A stretch of 64,000 nt of DNA from Muribaculaceae bacterium (GTDB taxonomy: Bacteria; Bacteroidota; Bacteroidia; Bacteroidales; Muribaculaceae). The stretch spans positions 1-64,000 of the forward strand of contig JAIDQZ010000045.1 of assembly GCA_029062005.1 (NCBI GenBank), read 5' to 3'. Below the pieces are notes generated by a model. That model saw nothing but the letters and a program-made list of their open reading frames with translations, ran no database searches and had not been told where the DNA came from. Of the stretch, positions 30,915 to 39,661 are shown piece by piece. A program made the position numbers and the translations under genes. Each line of letters begins with the position of its first letter. Position 1 is the stretch's first letter.

Positions 30915-33900
30915 ATGGCAGACGGCAAATTGGTTTTCCCGGTCAAGTTCGACCTGGAGGCGGCAGTGAAGGAGGCAAGCGGAGACGCGGATAGAGTGCT
31001 GAAAAGACTGGGCACGATGATTAATTCGCGTCCGCTTAAACTCGGCATAGAGATAGAACAGCCGAAGGGTGGCTGGGATAAGAAACTCGGAGACTACGGC
31101 AAGGGCAGTATCAATGCCATGCGCAAGGAGATGGCTAAACTTGTCGAGCAGTGGAACAAGCTCAGCGAGGCACAGCGTATAACGGACCAAAAGAGCGGCG
31201 CGTTTACGGCAGACGCTATGAAGATAATCAACCGTTACGGCCAACTTGTGACGGCAAGCGAGAGTTATGCCCGTAGTCTGGAGCAGATAGCGTCGGCGGC
31301 GAAGAAGTCAGCCGATGCGGAAATTCGCGCCAATCAGAAGGCTCAGGCGGAACTTGAAAAGCGGATGACAAAAAGTAAGGAACTTGTGGCTGTGCTGAAA
31401 AATGAAGAGAATAGCGTGTCGAGTCTTACCGCACGGCTCAACTTCTACACCAAGCAGATGAACTCCGCTGACAAGGGGAGCAAGAAATGGGTCTACAACT
31501 CACAGATGGTACAGCAACTCAAAGAGCAGTTGGATAGGCTTTATCAAACACAGAAGAAAGTCACTGACAATGACGTAAAGACGACCGACAAGCGTCTTCA
31601 AGAGCGCGCCCGTATAAAGTCCGCCCTCTTGCAGGAGGAAAACTCCATTGACCGCGTAAACGCGAAACTTAATATTTGGCACAACATCATGAACCGTTCC
31701 GCAGAAGGTAGCGGTCAGTTCGCGTATGCCGCCAAAGAAATAGAGCGGTTGAATGGAGTAATGGATCGCCTAAACGCCAATACACCCAAAGCACAGCAGA
31801 AGGCTCAGGAACAGCTTCAGCGCGAATGGCTCGCCGCAAAAGACCAGAGGGAGCGCGAGCGTGAAAAGGAGACTCAGCAGGCAATCGCCAACGCTAACCG
31901 CGAGAATCAGGCGCGTCAGGCGGCATTCAACGCACAACGTCAGGCAGGACTTGAAAGACAGCGTATCCTCAATGCCGAAGCGAACAGCATTGCGATTGTG
32001 ACCCAACAGCTCCAGATACAGCAGGAACGGCTCAATAATGCCAAAGTGGGTTCGGCAAAATACAATCGCTTGACCGAGGAGGTAGACCGTCTGACAAGGA
32101 AACTTAATGACATGCAGGAGGCTCTACAAGCCGCCGGAAAGCGCGTGGAGGCTCTTAGGGCGTTGAGGGAAATACTTGCTGCATCCGAGAAGACTATATC
32201 AGGACTAACGGGCAAACTGCAAGTATATCAGGAAAGATTGAAAGGTCTTGAATCCGGCTCACAGAAGTTCAACAAGACTGCCGCAGAAGTGCGCCGTCTT
32301 TCCGAGGAACTGCAACGCGCCAATCAATATCTCTCGGACTTTCAAAGCAAGGCTTTCAGAGGACTATCCACCAACTTCACCGCACAGCAGACCGAGGCGG
32401 TGCAGAATCTCCGCAGACAGATAGATGAAATTGACAAGAGGTTCAATATGCTCTATCAGAACGGACGCGCCACGAAAGCCGATGGAACATACACTGACCG
32501 CGTGAATGCCATGCTGAAGGAGCGTATGCGTCTGACTGAGGAAATCAACAAGATGATGAAGACTGCCGCAGACGCTCAGCTTGAACGCGAGAAGGAGATA
32601 AACCGTCTGATTGAAAGAAGGAATGCCAGAAACAAGGAGCAACAGGCGGCATACAATAAGGTAAGACAGGCAGGACTTGAACAATATCGGATCCTTAAAA
32701 ATCAGGAAAAGACCATATCCGAGATTTCCGCGAAGTTACAGCTTCAAAGACAGCGTCTGAACAACGCCAATATGGATTCGTCGAAGTTCAAGAAGATAGC
32801 GGCGGAGGTGGAGCGTCTGACATGGAAACTTGAAAACGCACAACGTAAAGTGGCGGAATTGACTGGACAGTCAACTTCAAGCGCAAATACACAGAAGAAA
32901 AACATTCAAAACGTCAATCAGGAATACAGCAGACAACTGACATATCTTGAAAAAGTCATGCGTAAGATGGCTGTCTATGGTTCTATTGGAATGATAGGCA
33001 ACCTTGTCAGGAACGTCCGCGAGGTGACGGCTCAGTTCGAGCTTCAGAGAGTGTCGCTGGGTGCGATATTGCAAGACCAGACGAAAGCCAATCAACTCTT
33101 CTCGGAAATCAAGGGTTTCGCACTCAAATCTCCGGTCTCCATACTTGACCTTACGAAATACACCAAGCAGTTGGCTGCCTACAAAATCGGCTATGACGAG
33201 TTGTTTGAGACCACAAAGAAACTGACTGACGTGTCGGTAGGTCTCGGTGTGTCTATGGACCGCGTGGTGCTCGCCTACGGTCAGGTCCGCGCCACCGGAC
33301 ACCTTCGCGCATCGGAAATCAGACAGTTCACCGAAATGGGCGTGCCGATTGTGGAGGAACTTGCCGCTAAACTCTCAAAGATGAACGGCGAGTTGGTTAC
33401 TGCCGCAGACGTGATGGATATGGTCTCCAAGCGTGCCATCGGCTTCGATATGGTGAAGGAAGTGTTCGACGATATGACTTCCGCCGGAGGTATCTTCTAC
33501 AACATGCAGGAGAAGCAGGGCAACACGCTCTATGGTCTATGGGCGAAGTTGGGTGATGCCGCGTCCGTGATGTATGACGAGATAGGGCGTACCGGGCCTG
33601 TAAACTCGGTAATGAAAGGTCTTATTCAGAGCGCGACCGACCTCATGAAGAATTGGAGGCTTGTATCTGGAGAGGTCGCTGTCGCAGTCCTCGGTTTCGG
33701 AGCGTACAAAGTCGCTCAGAATCTTGCCACAAAAAGCACCATTGCGGCAAGTGCGGCGGCTGATAACTACACACGCGCCCAGATACGTATGCGAGCCGCG
33801 ACAATCAAACATAATGAGGCGCAAAGGTTATCCGCTTTGTATTCAATGAAAGCGGCGCAGTCTTACCGCGCTGCCGCTTTATCAACCAATGTATGGACGG

Positions 33901-36900
33901 CAGCCAAGTATAAACTTATCGGTGCGACCAACTCCCTTAAAGCCGCGTTGATGGGTAATTGGATAACCCTTGCCATTACCGCAATAGCCGCTATCGCAGT
34001 GGCGATTGGTACAGCCGTGGAAAAGGCGACAAGGCTTAAACGTGCCCTTGCTGAGATAAGAGAAGAGACTACGGTATTGCAGAATCAGTCCGTCCGAAAC
34101 TTTGAGCGACTTGCGAAGCAAGCCACTGAAAACGCAGATGGGAGCAAGAAGCAGAAGGAGGCTCTTGATGAGTTGAACCGGACTTACAAGGATATGGTGC
34201 CGGAGGAGGCTCTGAAAATCGAAAACCTCCGCAAGATGAAGGGCAACTACGAAGAACTGACTCAAGCTGTTCGCGAATACATAGCCGCCCAGCAGGAGGA
34301 GAAGTCTATCAACACAATCAATGAGCAGGAGGGTGCGGTGCAGACAGCTATGCAGAAGCGTTTGCGTGGAGTGTTTGAAAAGCAAGGTCTCAGCAGCGAT
34401 GAGATAGAGCGTTTCTTCCGTGCTTTTGAGCGCACAGCACTTGACGCTTCCAAGACGGTTAAAGAGCAGTTTGAGGATGCTTTGGAGATTGCAGGACTCA
34501 GCGGAGGTGAGAAACTTTGGGAGGCTGTCAAGTCAAAATACAGTTCTTTCTTTTCATTCGGTAAAAGCGAGTTTTTCTCTGGTGAGGACGAATTTGTGAA
34601 GTCGCAGACTGCAATCGGCGAGTTGTCTAAATCTCTTTCAAGACAACAGGAGTTGAATGAGAGTGTAAGAAAATCATTCGCAGATTTGACGCAAGATCTC
34701 GGTGTTTATACGGGAGCTATGCGCAACTACAATCAGGCTGTGCAGGACAACCTCAATTCCGGCGAGACCATGCTTCAAAACCAGGAGAATGTCAATATGC
34801 AGATTCGCTACATGACATCGTGGATAAAGGATGCTGTCAAGGAAGCAGGTATCGCATGGAACGAGGGTTGGGCGGAGCTTATTATGAATGTGGATGCGGA
34901 AGACCTCAATCGTATCTCTTCGCTCAATATGGATGCTATCTTGTCGGCAATAGACCCCAACAAGCATCTTGAATTGTATAATTATATTCTTCAATACAAA
35001 AAGATGTATGAAGACCTCATCCCGTCCGACCCGGTAGCAAGGGCTGTCCGTGCTAAATTCTTTAAGATAGCACAGGGGATGAAAGACGGAGGGGATGCCA
35101 TGCGTCAGTATCTTTGGGATGGTAAGCAAGACCTGAAAGAGCATATCAAGACGCTCGGAGATGCGGTGGAGAGAATCCGCGACAAGGTTTATAAGTATAG
35201 TCAGTATATAAAGAACTTCGGTGTTGTCGGCAAGCTTGCTCTTCAGGCTATGGGTATAGATGTGGATGCCATGACCGCACAAGCCGAGGCGATTGAGGAA
35301 CTGATGAAGTACGAGCAGACTTATGTCAGAGATGATAAAAAGGACAAAGGTGGCCGTCAGTCCGATCCGCGCCTCCAAAACCTAAAGGAAGAAATCTCTC
35401 TTGTGCAGAAACTATATCAGGAATACAAGCAACTGGAGAAGCAGGAGGGCGCGACAAAAGCCACTGCCGATATGAACCGTATGGCAAAGGACACAATCGC
35501 TATGCTCTCCAAGAAGTACGGCATAGGACTTCCTAAGACCGCCAACGATGTTGTGTCGGCTCTTGAAATCCTCTACGGAAAGATGGAGCAGTTGCCGAAG
35601 AAATCTTTCTCAACTCTTGAAAAGGACTTGAAAGAACTCCGCTGGACTATCGAGAAGGTGGATATTGACGATTCGCAGAAGAACATCGAAGCCGAGTTGA
35701 AGAAACTTGCCGACCGCATTTCTCGTACCAAGACAGCAAAGGAGTTCTACGACAAGATACTCTCGCAGACAGGTGATATAGACCTTGCCATGAACGTCAC
35801 AATGAGCGTATATGGAGATACCGGAGAGGGATTGTTTGACAACATCGTGGAGCAGATACGGCAGACGTTCTCTTCCGGCAATCAAGCAATCGACTTGCAG
35901 ATAACGGCGGAACTTGACACGGCAATCGACACCGAGAACCAGCGTATCAATTACCAGATGCTTGCCGACATCTACGACAAGTATCAAGACCAAATCATAG
36001 AGAAGAACCGCCAGACCGCCGAGAACATCATCAAGGAGGGGCAGAAGACAGCCGCCGCCAACATCAGCACATGGGAAAAGGAACTTGCAAAAGCAAAGGA
36101 TTTCGAGCAACAGCGCACCGACATCATCAACCGCGAGACCCAGCGGAGGGCTGATATTTACAAGAGCAACCTTCCGCAGGAGGAGAAGGATCGCCTTGCC
36201 GGACAGAGCCGGACAAAGCAGAGCGAGGATTTGGCTAAGGTGAACTTTGAGGAGTTTACTAAGAGCGAAGATTACATCAAGATATTCGAGAATCTTGACA
36301 ACACATCCACCGCCGCCCTCAAACGTTTGAGAGAGGAAATGCGCAAGTTGATAGAAACCAACAAAGACCTTTCGCCCGAAAATATGAAGACGCTTGTCAA
36401 GGCTATGGAGGACATAGACGAGCAGATAAGCGGACGCGGTTTCGGCAACGACATGGTGCAGGGTGTGCGTGACTACATTGACGCTCTCCGTGACCTTAAG
36501 ACGGCAAAGGCTGAACTCAAAGCGTCACAGGCAGAATATGACGAGCAACTTCCGCAACTTGACGCGGACATTGACACGGCAAAAGCTGAGGAGATCGCCG
36601 CGCAGGAGGAACTGAATGCCCTAAAAGCAAATGAACTTGCTACGGAGAATCAGATTGTGGCGGCAGAGTTGCGTCTTAACAATGCCACTAAAGGCGTGCA
36701 GATTGCAGAGCAGTCGAAGGCTAAGGCGGCTGATAAGGTCAAGAAAGCCGAGACGAAAGTCACCAACCAGCAGGATAAGCAGAAGAAAGCTTCAGGTAAG
36801 TTCTTTGCAGACTTGCAGAAGACGGCGCAGACGGCAGATCAACTCGCAAGTGTCCTCGGAGACGTAGAGGCTCTTCTCGCCATATCGGCAGACTCAGCGG

Positions 36901-38069
36901 CAGGTGTGGCATTTGATTCGGCTATTGAGGGATTGCAGACTTTCAGCAAGACGATGAACGTTATAATCGGTCTTCAGGAACTCTACAACATAGTAACCGA
37001 GTCGAATCCGTGGATTGCCATCGCTGCCGCAGTGTTGGCTGTCGGGTCTATGCTTGGCTCGTGGATTACCAATAACAAGGTACGCAAGGCCAATCTCGAA
37101 ATAGAGCGTCAGCAGGAATTACTGGAGGGACTACAATACACCTATTCGCGATTGCAGAAAGTCGCAGACAAGCTCTTTGGCAGGGATTATATTGACAATT
37201 ACAATCAGCAGTTGCGCGCTCTTGAAGCAGAGGCGGCGGCTTATCAGAAGCAAGCCGAGGCGGAGAAGAGCAAAGGCAAGAAGACCGACAAGGAGAAGCT
37301 GAAGGAGTATGAGAACTCGTACCGGGACACGATGGACGAGATCGCCGATATGCAGACCCAGCTTGTGGAGAAGTTCACCGGCACCAACCGGCAGGATGTG
37401 GCGCGGCAGATGGCGCAGTCGTGGATTGACGCGAGGGTTTCGATGTCGGACACCTTCGCTGCAATCAAGGGCGATTACTCCGAGATGATAAAGAATATGA
37501 TTGTAGAGGGAGCTGCCGCGAGGATCATTGAAAACGCCCTTACTCCGATGTGGGATAAGATGGATGCGATGCTTGAGGATAACGACATTGACGGAGCGAT
37601 CGACTCCCTTATCGGAGGTATGGATGATGCACTCAACGCCGCCAACAACGGCATGGAGGTGCTTTGGAAGGCTCTGGAGGCGCGAGGCTACGACATGAAG
37701 CAACTTATCGGAGACACTGAGAGCAGTTATACTGGAATCGCCAAGAATGTGGCGACCGCAACGAGCGAGGAGATCAACGCCAACACCGCCGCGCTCAATA
37801 CGCAGAACTATTATCTGAGTCAAGTCCCGGTCATTGGTGAGAATGTGGCGGCGATCAGGATGATACTGCAAGGCGGGTCGGCAACTGTCTCCAGCGGAAC
37901 AGGCGCGGCTACCACAATTGACTACACAGACCTGCTGACGGCCGCCAACCAGCACCTTGCGAGCCTTCCGAGGATGGAGCGACATCTGTCGGACATATAC
38001 ACGCTCCTCAACAGGGTGGTGGTGTACGAGAAGGGTAAGTTTGTCGTCAGCTCGGTGATGAGAGGTTAG
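30915..38069 (+). CDS. Tail tape measure protein
   Basis: About 2384 residues from the ATG at 30915. The N-terminal 670 residues are coiled coil, rich in Gln/Glu/Lys/Arg (QARQAAFNAQRQAGLERQ-type segments recur near 340 and 580). A tape-measure core domain spans about 680-890 (VSLGAILQDQTKANQLFSEIKGFALKSPVSI ... GHLRASEIRQFTEMGVPI). Hydrophobic segments lie near 1015-1037 (NWITLAITAIAAIAVAIGTAV) and 2031-2057 (NPWIAIAAAVLAVGSMLG), and long helices lie between. At about 0.15 nm per helical residue the tail should be near 350 nm. The stop overlaps the convergent integrase stop by 4 bases. Confidence 0.92.
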   Translation: MADGKLVFPVKFDLEAAVKEASGDADRVLKRLGTMINSRPLKLGIEIEQPKGGWDKKLGDYGKGSINAMRKEMAKLVEQWNKLSEAQRITDQKSGAFTADAMKIINRYGQLVTASESYARSLEQIASAAKKSADAEIRANQKAQAELEKRMTKSKELVAVLKNEENSVSSLTARLNFYTKQMNSADKGSKKWVYNSQMVQQLKEQLDRLYQTQKKVTDNDVKTTDKRLQERARIKSALLQEENSIDRVNAKLNIWHNIMNRSAEGSGQFAYAAKEIERLNGVMDRLNANTPKAQQKAQEQLQREWLAAKDQREREREKETQQAIANANRENQARQAAFNAQRQAGLERQRILNAEANSIAIVTQQLQIQQERLNNAKVGSAKYNRLTEEVDRLTRKLNDMQEALQAAGKRVEALRALREILAASEKTISGLTGKLQVYQERLKGLESGSQKFNKTAAEVRRLSEELQRANQYLSDFQSKAFRGLSTNFTAQQTEAVQNLRRQIDEIDKRFNMLYQNGRATKADGTYTDRVNAMLKERMRLTEEINKMMKTAADAQLEREKEINRLIERRNARNKEQQAAYNKVRQAGLEQYRILKNQEKTISEISAKLQLQRQRLNNANMDSSKFKKIAAEVERLTWKLENAQRKVAELTGQSTSSANTQKKNIQNVNQEYSRQLTYLEKVMRKMAVYGSIGMIGNLVRNVREVTAQFELQRVSLGAILQDQTKANQLFSEIKGFALKSPVSILDLTKYTKQLAAYKIGYDELFETTKKLTDVSVGLGVSMDRVVLAYGQVRATGHLRASEIRQFTEMGVPIVEELAAKLSKMNGELVTAADVMDMVSKRAIGFDMVKEVFDDMTSAGGIFYNMQEKQGNTLYGLWAKLGDAASVMYDEIGRTGPVNSVMKGLIQSATDLMKNWRLVSGEVAVAVLGFGAYKVAQNLATKSTIAASAAADNYTRAQIRMRAATIKHNEAQRLSALYSMKAAQSYRAAALSTNVWTAAKYKLIGATNSLKAALMGNWITLAITAIAAIAVAIGTAVEKATRLKRALAEIREETTVLQNQSVRNFERLAKQATENADGSKKQKEALDELNRTYKDMVPEEALKIENLRKMKGNYEELTQAVREYIAAQQEEKSINTINEQEGAVQTAMQKRLRGVFEKQGLSSDEIERFFRAFERTALDASKTVKEQFEDALEIAGLSGGEKLWEAVKSKYSSFFSFGKSEFFSGEDEFVKSQTAIGELSKSLSRQQELNESVRKSFADLTQDLGVYTGAMRNYNQAVQDNLNSGETMLQNQENVNMQIRYMTSWIKDAVKEAGIAWNEGWAELIMNVDAEDLNRISSLNMDAILSAIDPNKHLELYNYILQYKKMYEDLIPSDPVARAVRAKFFKIAQGMKDGGDAMRQYLWDGKQDLKEHIKTLGDAVERIRDKVYKYSQYIKNFGVVGKLALQAMGIDVDAMTAQAEAIEELMKYEQTYVRDDKKDKGGRQSDPRLQNLKEEISLVQKLYQEYKQLEKQEGATKATADMNRMAKDTIAMLSKKYGIGLPKTANDVVSALEILYGKMEQLPKKSFSTLEKDLKELRWTIEKVDIDDSQKNIEAELKKLADRISRTKTAKEFYDKILSQTGDIDLAMNVTMSVYGDTGEGLFDNIVEQIRQTFSSGNQAIDLQITAELDTAIDTENQRINYQMLADIYDKYQDQIIEKNRQTAENIIKEGQKTAAANISTWEKELAKAKDFEQQRTDIINRETQRRADIYKSNLPQEEKDRLAGQSRTKQSEDLAKVNFEEFTKSEDYIKIFENLDNTSTAALKRLREEMRKLIETNKDLSPENMKTLVKAMEDIDEQISGRGFGNDMVQGVRDYIDALRDLKTAKAELKASQAEYDEQLPQLDADIDTAKAEEIAAQEELNALKANELATENQIVAAELRLNNATKGVQIAEQSKAKAADKVKKAETKVTNQQDKQKKASGKFFADLQKTAQTADQLASVLGDVEALLAISADSAAGVAFDSAIEGLQTFSKTMNVIIGLQELYNIVTESNPWIAIAAAVLAVGSMLGSWITNNKVRKANLEIERQQELLEGLQYTYSRLQKVADKLFGRDYIDNYNQQLRALEAEAAAYQKQAEAEKSKGKKTDKEKLKEYENSYRDTMDEIADMQTQLVEKFTGTNRQDVARQMAQSWIDARVSMSDTFAAIKGDYSEMIKNMIVEGAAARIIENALTPMWDKMDAMLEDNDIDGAIDSLIGGMDDALNAANNGMEVLWKALEARGYDMKQLIGDTESSYTGIAKNVATATSEEINANTAALNTQNYYLSQVPVIGENVAAIRMILQGGSATVSSGTGAATTIDYTDLLTAANQHLASLPRMERHLSDIYTLLNRVVVYEKGKFVVSSVMRG

Positions 38070-39316
38070 GATTTGCCATAGAGGACGAAGTCAATCACTT
38101 TCCGGTTGGCTTCGTCAACTAATTTTTGGTCTTTATTCAGGTAAATATCCGTAACCGTGCTTCCTGTTGTATGACCAAGAGCCTGAGAAATCACATCTTT
38201 GCTTACTCCGCAATCATTATATGCTATTGTGGCCCATGAGTGACGTGCCCAATACGTTGAAATCTGGGAGAGAACAGACTCTTCTTTGTCGGATTTCTCT
38301 CCGTCTTTTACGAGCTTGGCATCTATTTTAGATCCTACGAGCTTAAGTATCCTGTCGGTCAGTATCGTAAATATCCGTGGAGATTTAAACCTATCGGAAA
38401 GCATAAGAAGACCGTTTTCTCCCTTGTATTTATTGATTATCTCCATTGCTTCCGGCTCTATCTTGATTGAATAGAGCCGCCCGGTCTTGGCGCGTCGGTA
38501 TTCAATCCTGCCTTCGCGTGTGATGTGCTTCAAGCCATACAAGTCCACGGCATTTATTCCACAGAGCATAAATATCAGCTTGAACATATCAATGTAAAAC
38601 TGCTGGGATTTTGTTCCCTGATAATCGAAGAGCCTTCTTAGATCTTCCACCGAAAGAGAACGCTTGCGGGTCGCCTCTTTCTTTATCTTATATCTGCGGA
38701 AGGGATCTTTATCAATAATCTCCTCGTCAAGTGCCTTGTTGGCGACCACGCGGAGTTTCATCATGTGAAGCCATTTTGAATTGACGGAAAGACCTTTCTT
38801 TGTCATCCAGCTGTCGAAGGCAGTGAGCCACTTGCTGTTGATGTCTTCAAACATAAGTTGCTCCGGTTTCTTGTAGTAACGGTTGTTCTCGTCTGTACAG
38901 AACTCACAGATCTTGTCAAGGGCCTGCATGTATGTATCTCTTGAGTTTTGGTTGTACATAGACTCGATCTTGTCTTTGAATACTCCAAGCACGTCGCCTT
39001 TTGCCGACGCGCCCCCGGAGTTTCGCCGTCCGTCTATCTCATTGCGTATGCGTTTCTGGAACTCCGCCGCTGTAATTGTCTTGGTTTCCTTGTCGGTGAG
39101 TTGGGCAGCCAGGTCGGTTATTACATTCTGGTAGTGCCTTATTACAAGCGATTGGTCTTTGTATTGCTTTGAGGCGACTCCAGCTACTGTTTCTTCAAGA
39201 ATTTCTGGTGGCAATGAAATTCCAAGCGAAAGTTCGGAACTCTTTCGGTTGGCAGTAAGACGGAGCATCACGGCGTTGTTGCGCTCCTTTCGGGAAATAA
39301 ACCTATATGTGACCAT
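38066..39316 (-). CDS. int: Tyrosine recombinase (prophage integrase), Bacteroidetes type
   Basis: 416 residues. N-terminal arm-binding region, a SAM-like core-binding domain (about 105-215), then the catalytic domain. In the catalytic domain ARHSWAT gives Arg358, LGH gives His382, and DIYL gives the nucleophile Tyr392; a Lys in RRAKTGR fits the beta-hairpin Lys. At the place of the first catalytic Arg the sequence is CGINAVDL, with Asn255, a substitution seen in many Bacteroidetes integrases of the IntDOT kind. It catalyses integration and excision. It is transcribed leftward, away from ftsK, from the AT-rich region 39317-39600. Confidence 0.92.
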   Translation of the reverse strand: MVTYRFISRKERNNAVMLRLTANRKSSELSLGISLPPEILEETVAGVASKQYKDQSLVIRHYQNVITDLAAQLTDKETKTITAAEFQKRIRNEIDGRRNSGGASAKGDVLGVFKDKIESMYNQNSRDTYMQALDKICEFCTDENNRYYKKPEQLMFEDINSKWLTAFDSWMTKKGLSVNSKWLHMMKLRVVANKALDEEIIDKDPFRRYKIKKEATRKRSLSVEDLRRLFDYQGTKSQQFYIDMFKLIFMLCGINAVDLYGLKHITREGRIEYRRAKTGRLYSIKIEPEAMEIINKYKGENGLLMLSDRFKSPRIFTILTDRILKLVGSKIDAKLVKDGEKSDKEESVLSQISTYWARHSWATIAYNDCGVSKDVISQALGHTTGSTVTDIYLNKDQKLVDEANRKVIDFVLYGKS

Positions 39317-39388
39317 GTTAAAATGTGAATTTTACTATGTTAATGTATGTTAAATGTTATATGTTCAAGCTGTTTGAACATGTTCAAA
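39315..39388. promoter_or_regulatory. Direct and inverted repeats upstream of int (arm sites or operator)
   Basis: ATGTTAA occurs at 39315, 39337 and 39347, then ATGTTAT at 39354 and ATGTTCA at 39361, the last three at strict 7-base spacing. They run into GTTCAA-n5-TTGAAC (39363-39379) and a perfect 16-base palindrome TTTGAACATGTTCAAA (39373-39388). Integrase arm-type sites or the binding site of an int regulator are the likely readings. Confidence 0.6.
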
Positions 39389-39661
39389 CATTTGCATCAG
39401 TTTGATACAATTTGTTACAAAAATATTCGTAAATCTCTCTAAGACAGATGGGGAATTGTAAGATGTGTGTTTGTATTCTCTACAATAATTTGTTGATATA
39501 TAATTAATTTCGTCCTTAATAATTCGGCAAGATTGGAGATTGGCTTACATTCCAAATGCGAAGTTAACAATTTTTTTTTATATAATACCGTTTTTTTTTA
39601 CTAATTTTGCATTCCTTTAATATATCAAGCTTCAAAATCTCAACTTCGCTATAGCCCATAT
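39389..39661 (+). other. AT-rich junction region between prophage and ftsK
   Basis: No gene is seen. The stretch holds two units of AGATTGG (39530-39543) and homopolymer T tracts (39571-39579 and 39591-39599). A -7 box TAATTTTG at 39602-39609 should drive ftsK with a leader of about 50 bases; its -33 element is poor. The prophage attachment core should lie here, but I cannot define it without the other junction. Confidence 0.5.

Noticed and set aside
37131-37985. 284-codon minus-strand ORF within the tape measure gene
   Set aside because: A shadow of the coding strand in a GC-rich stretch; composition (Arg/His/Leu-rich) is typical of antisense frames.
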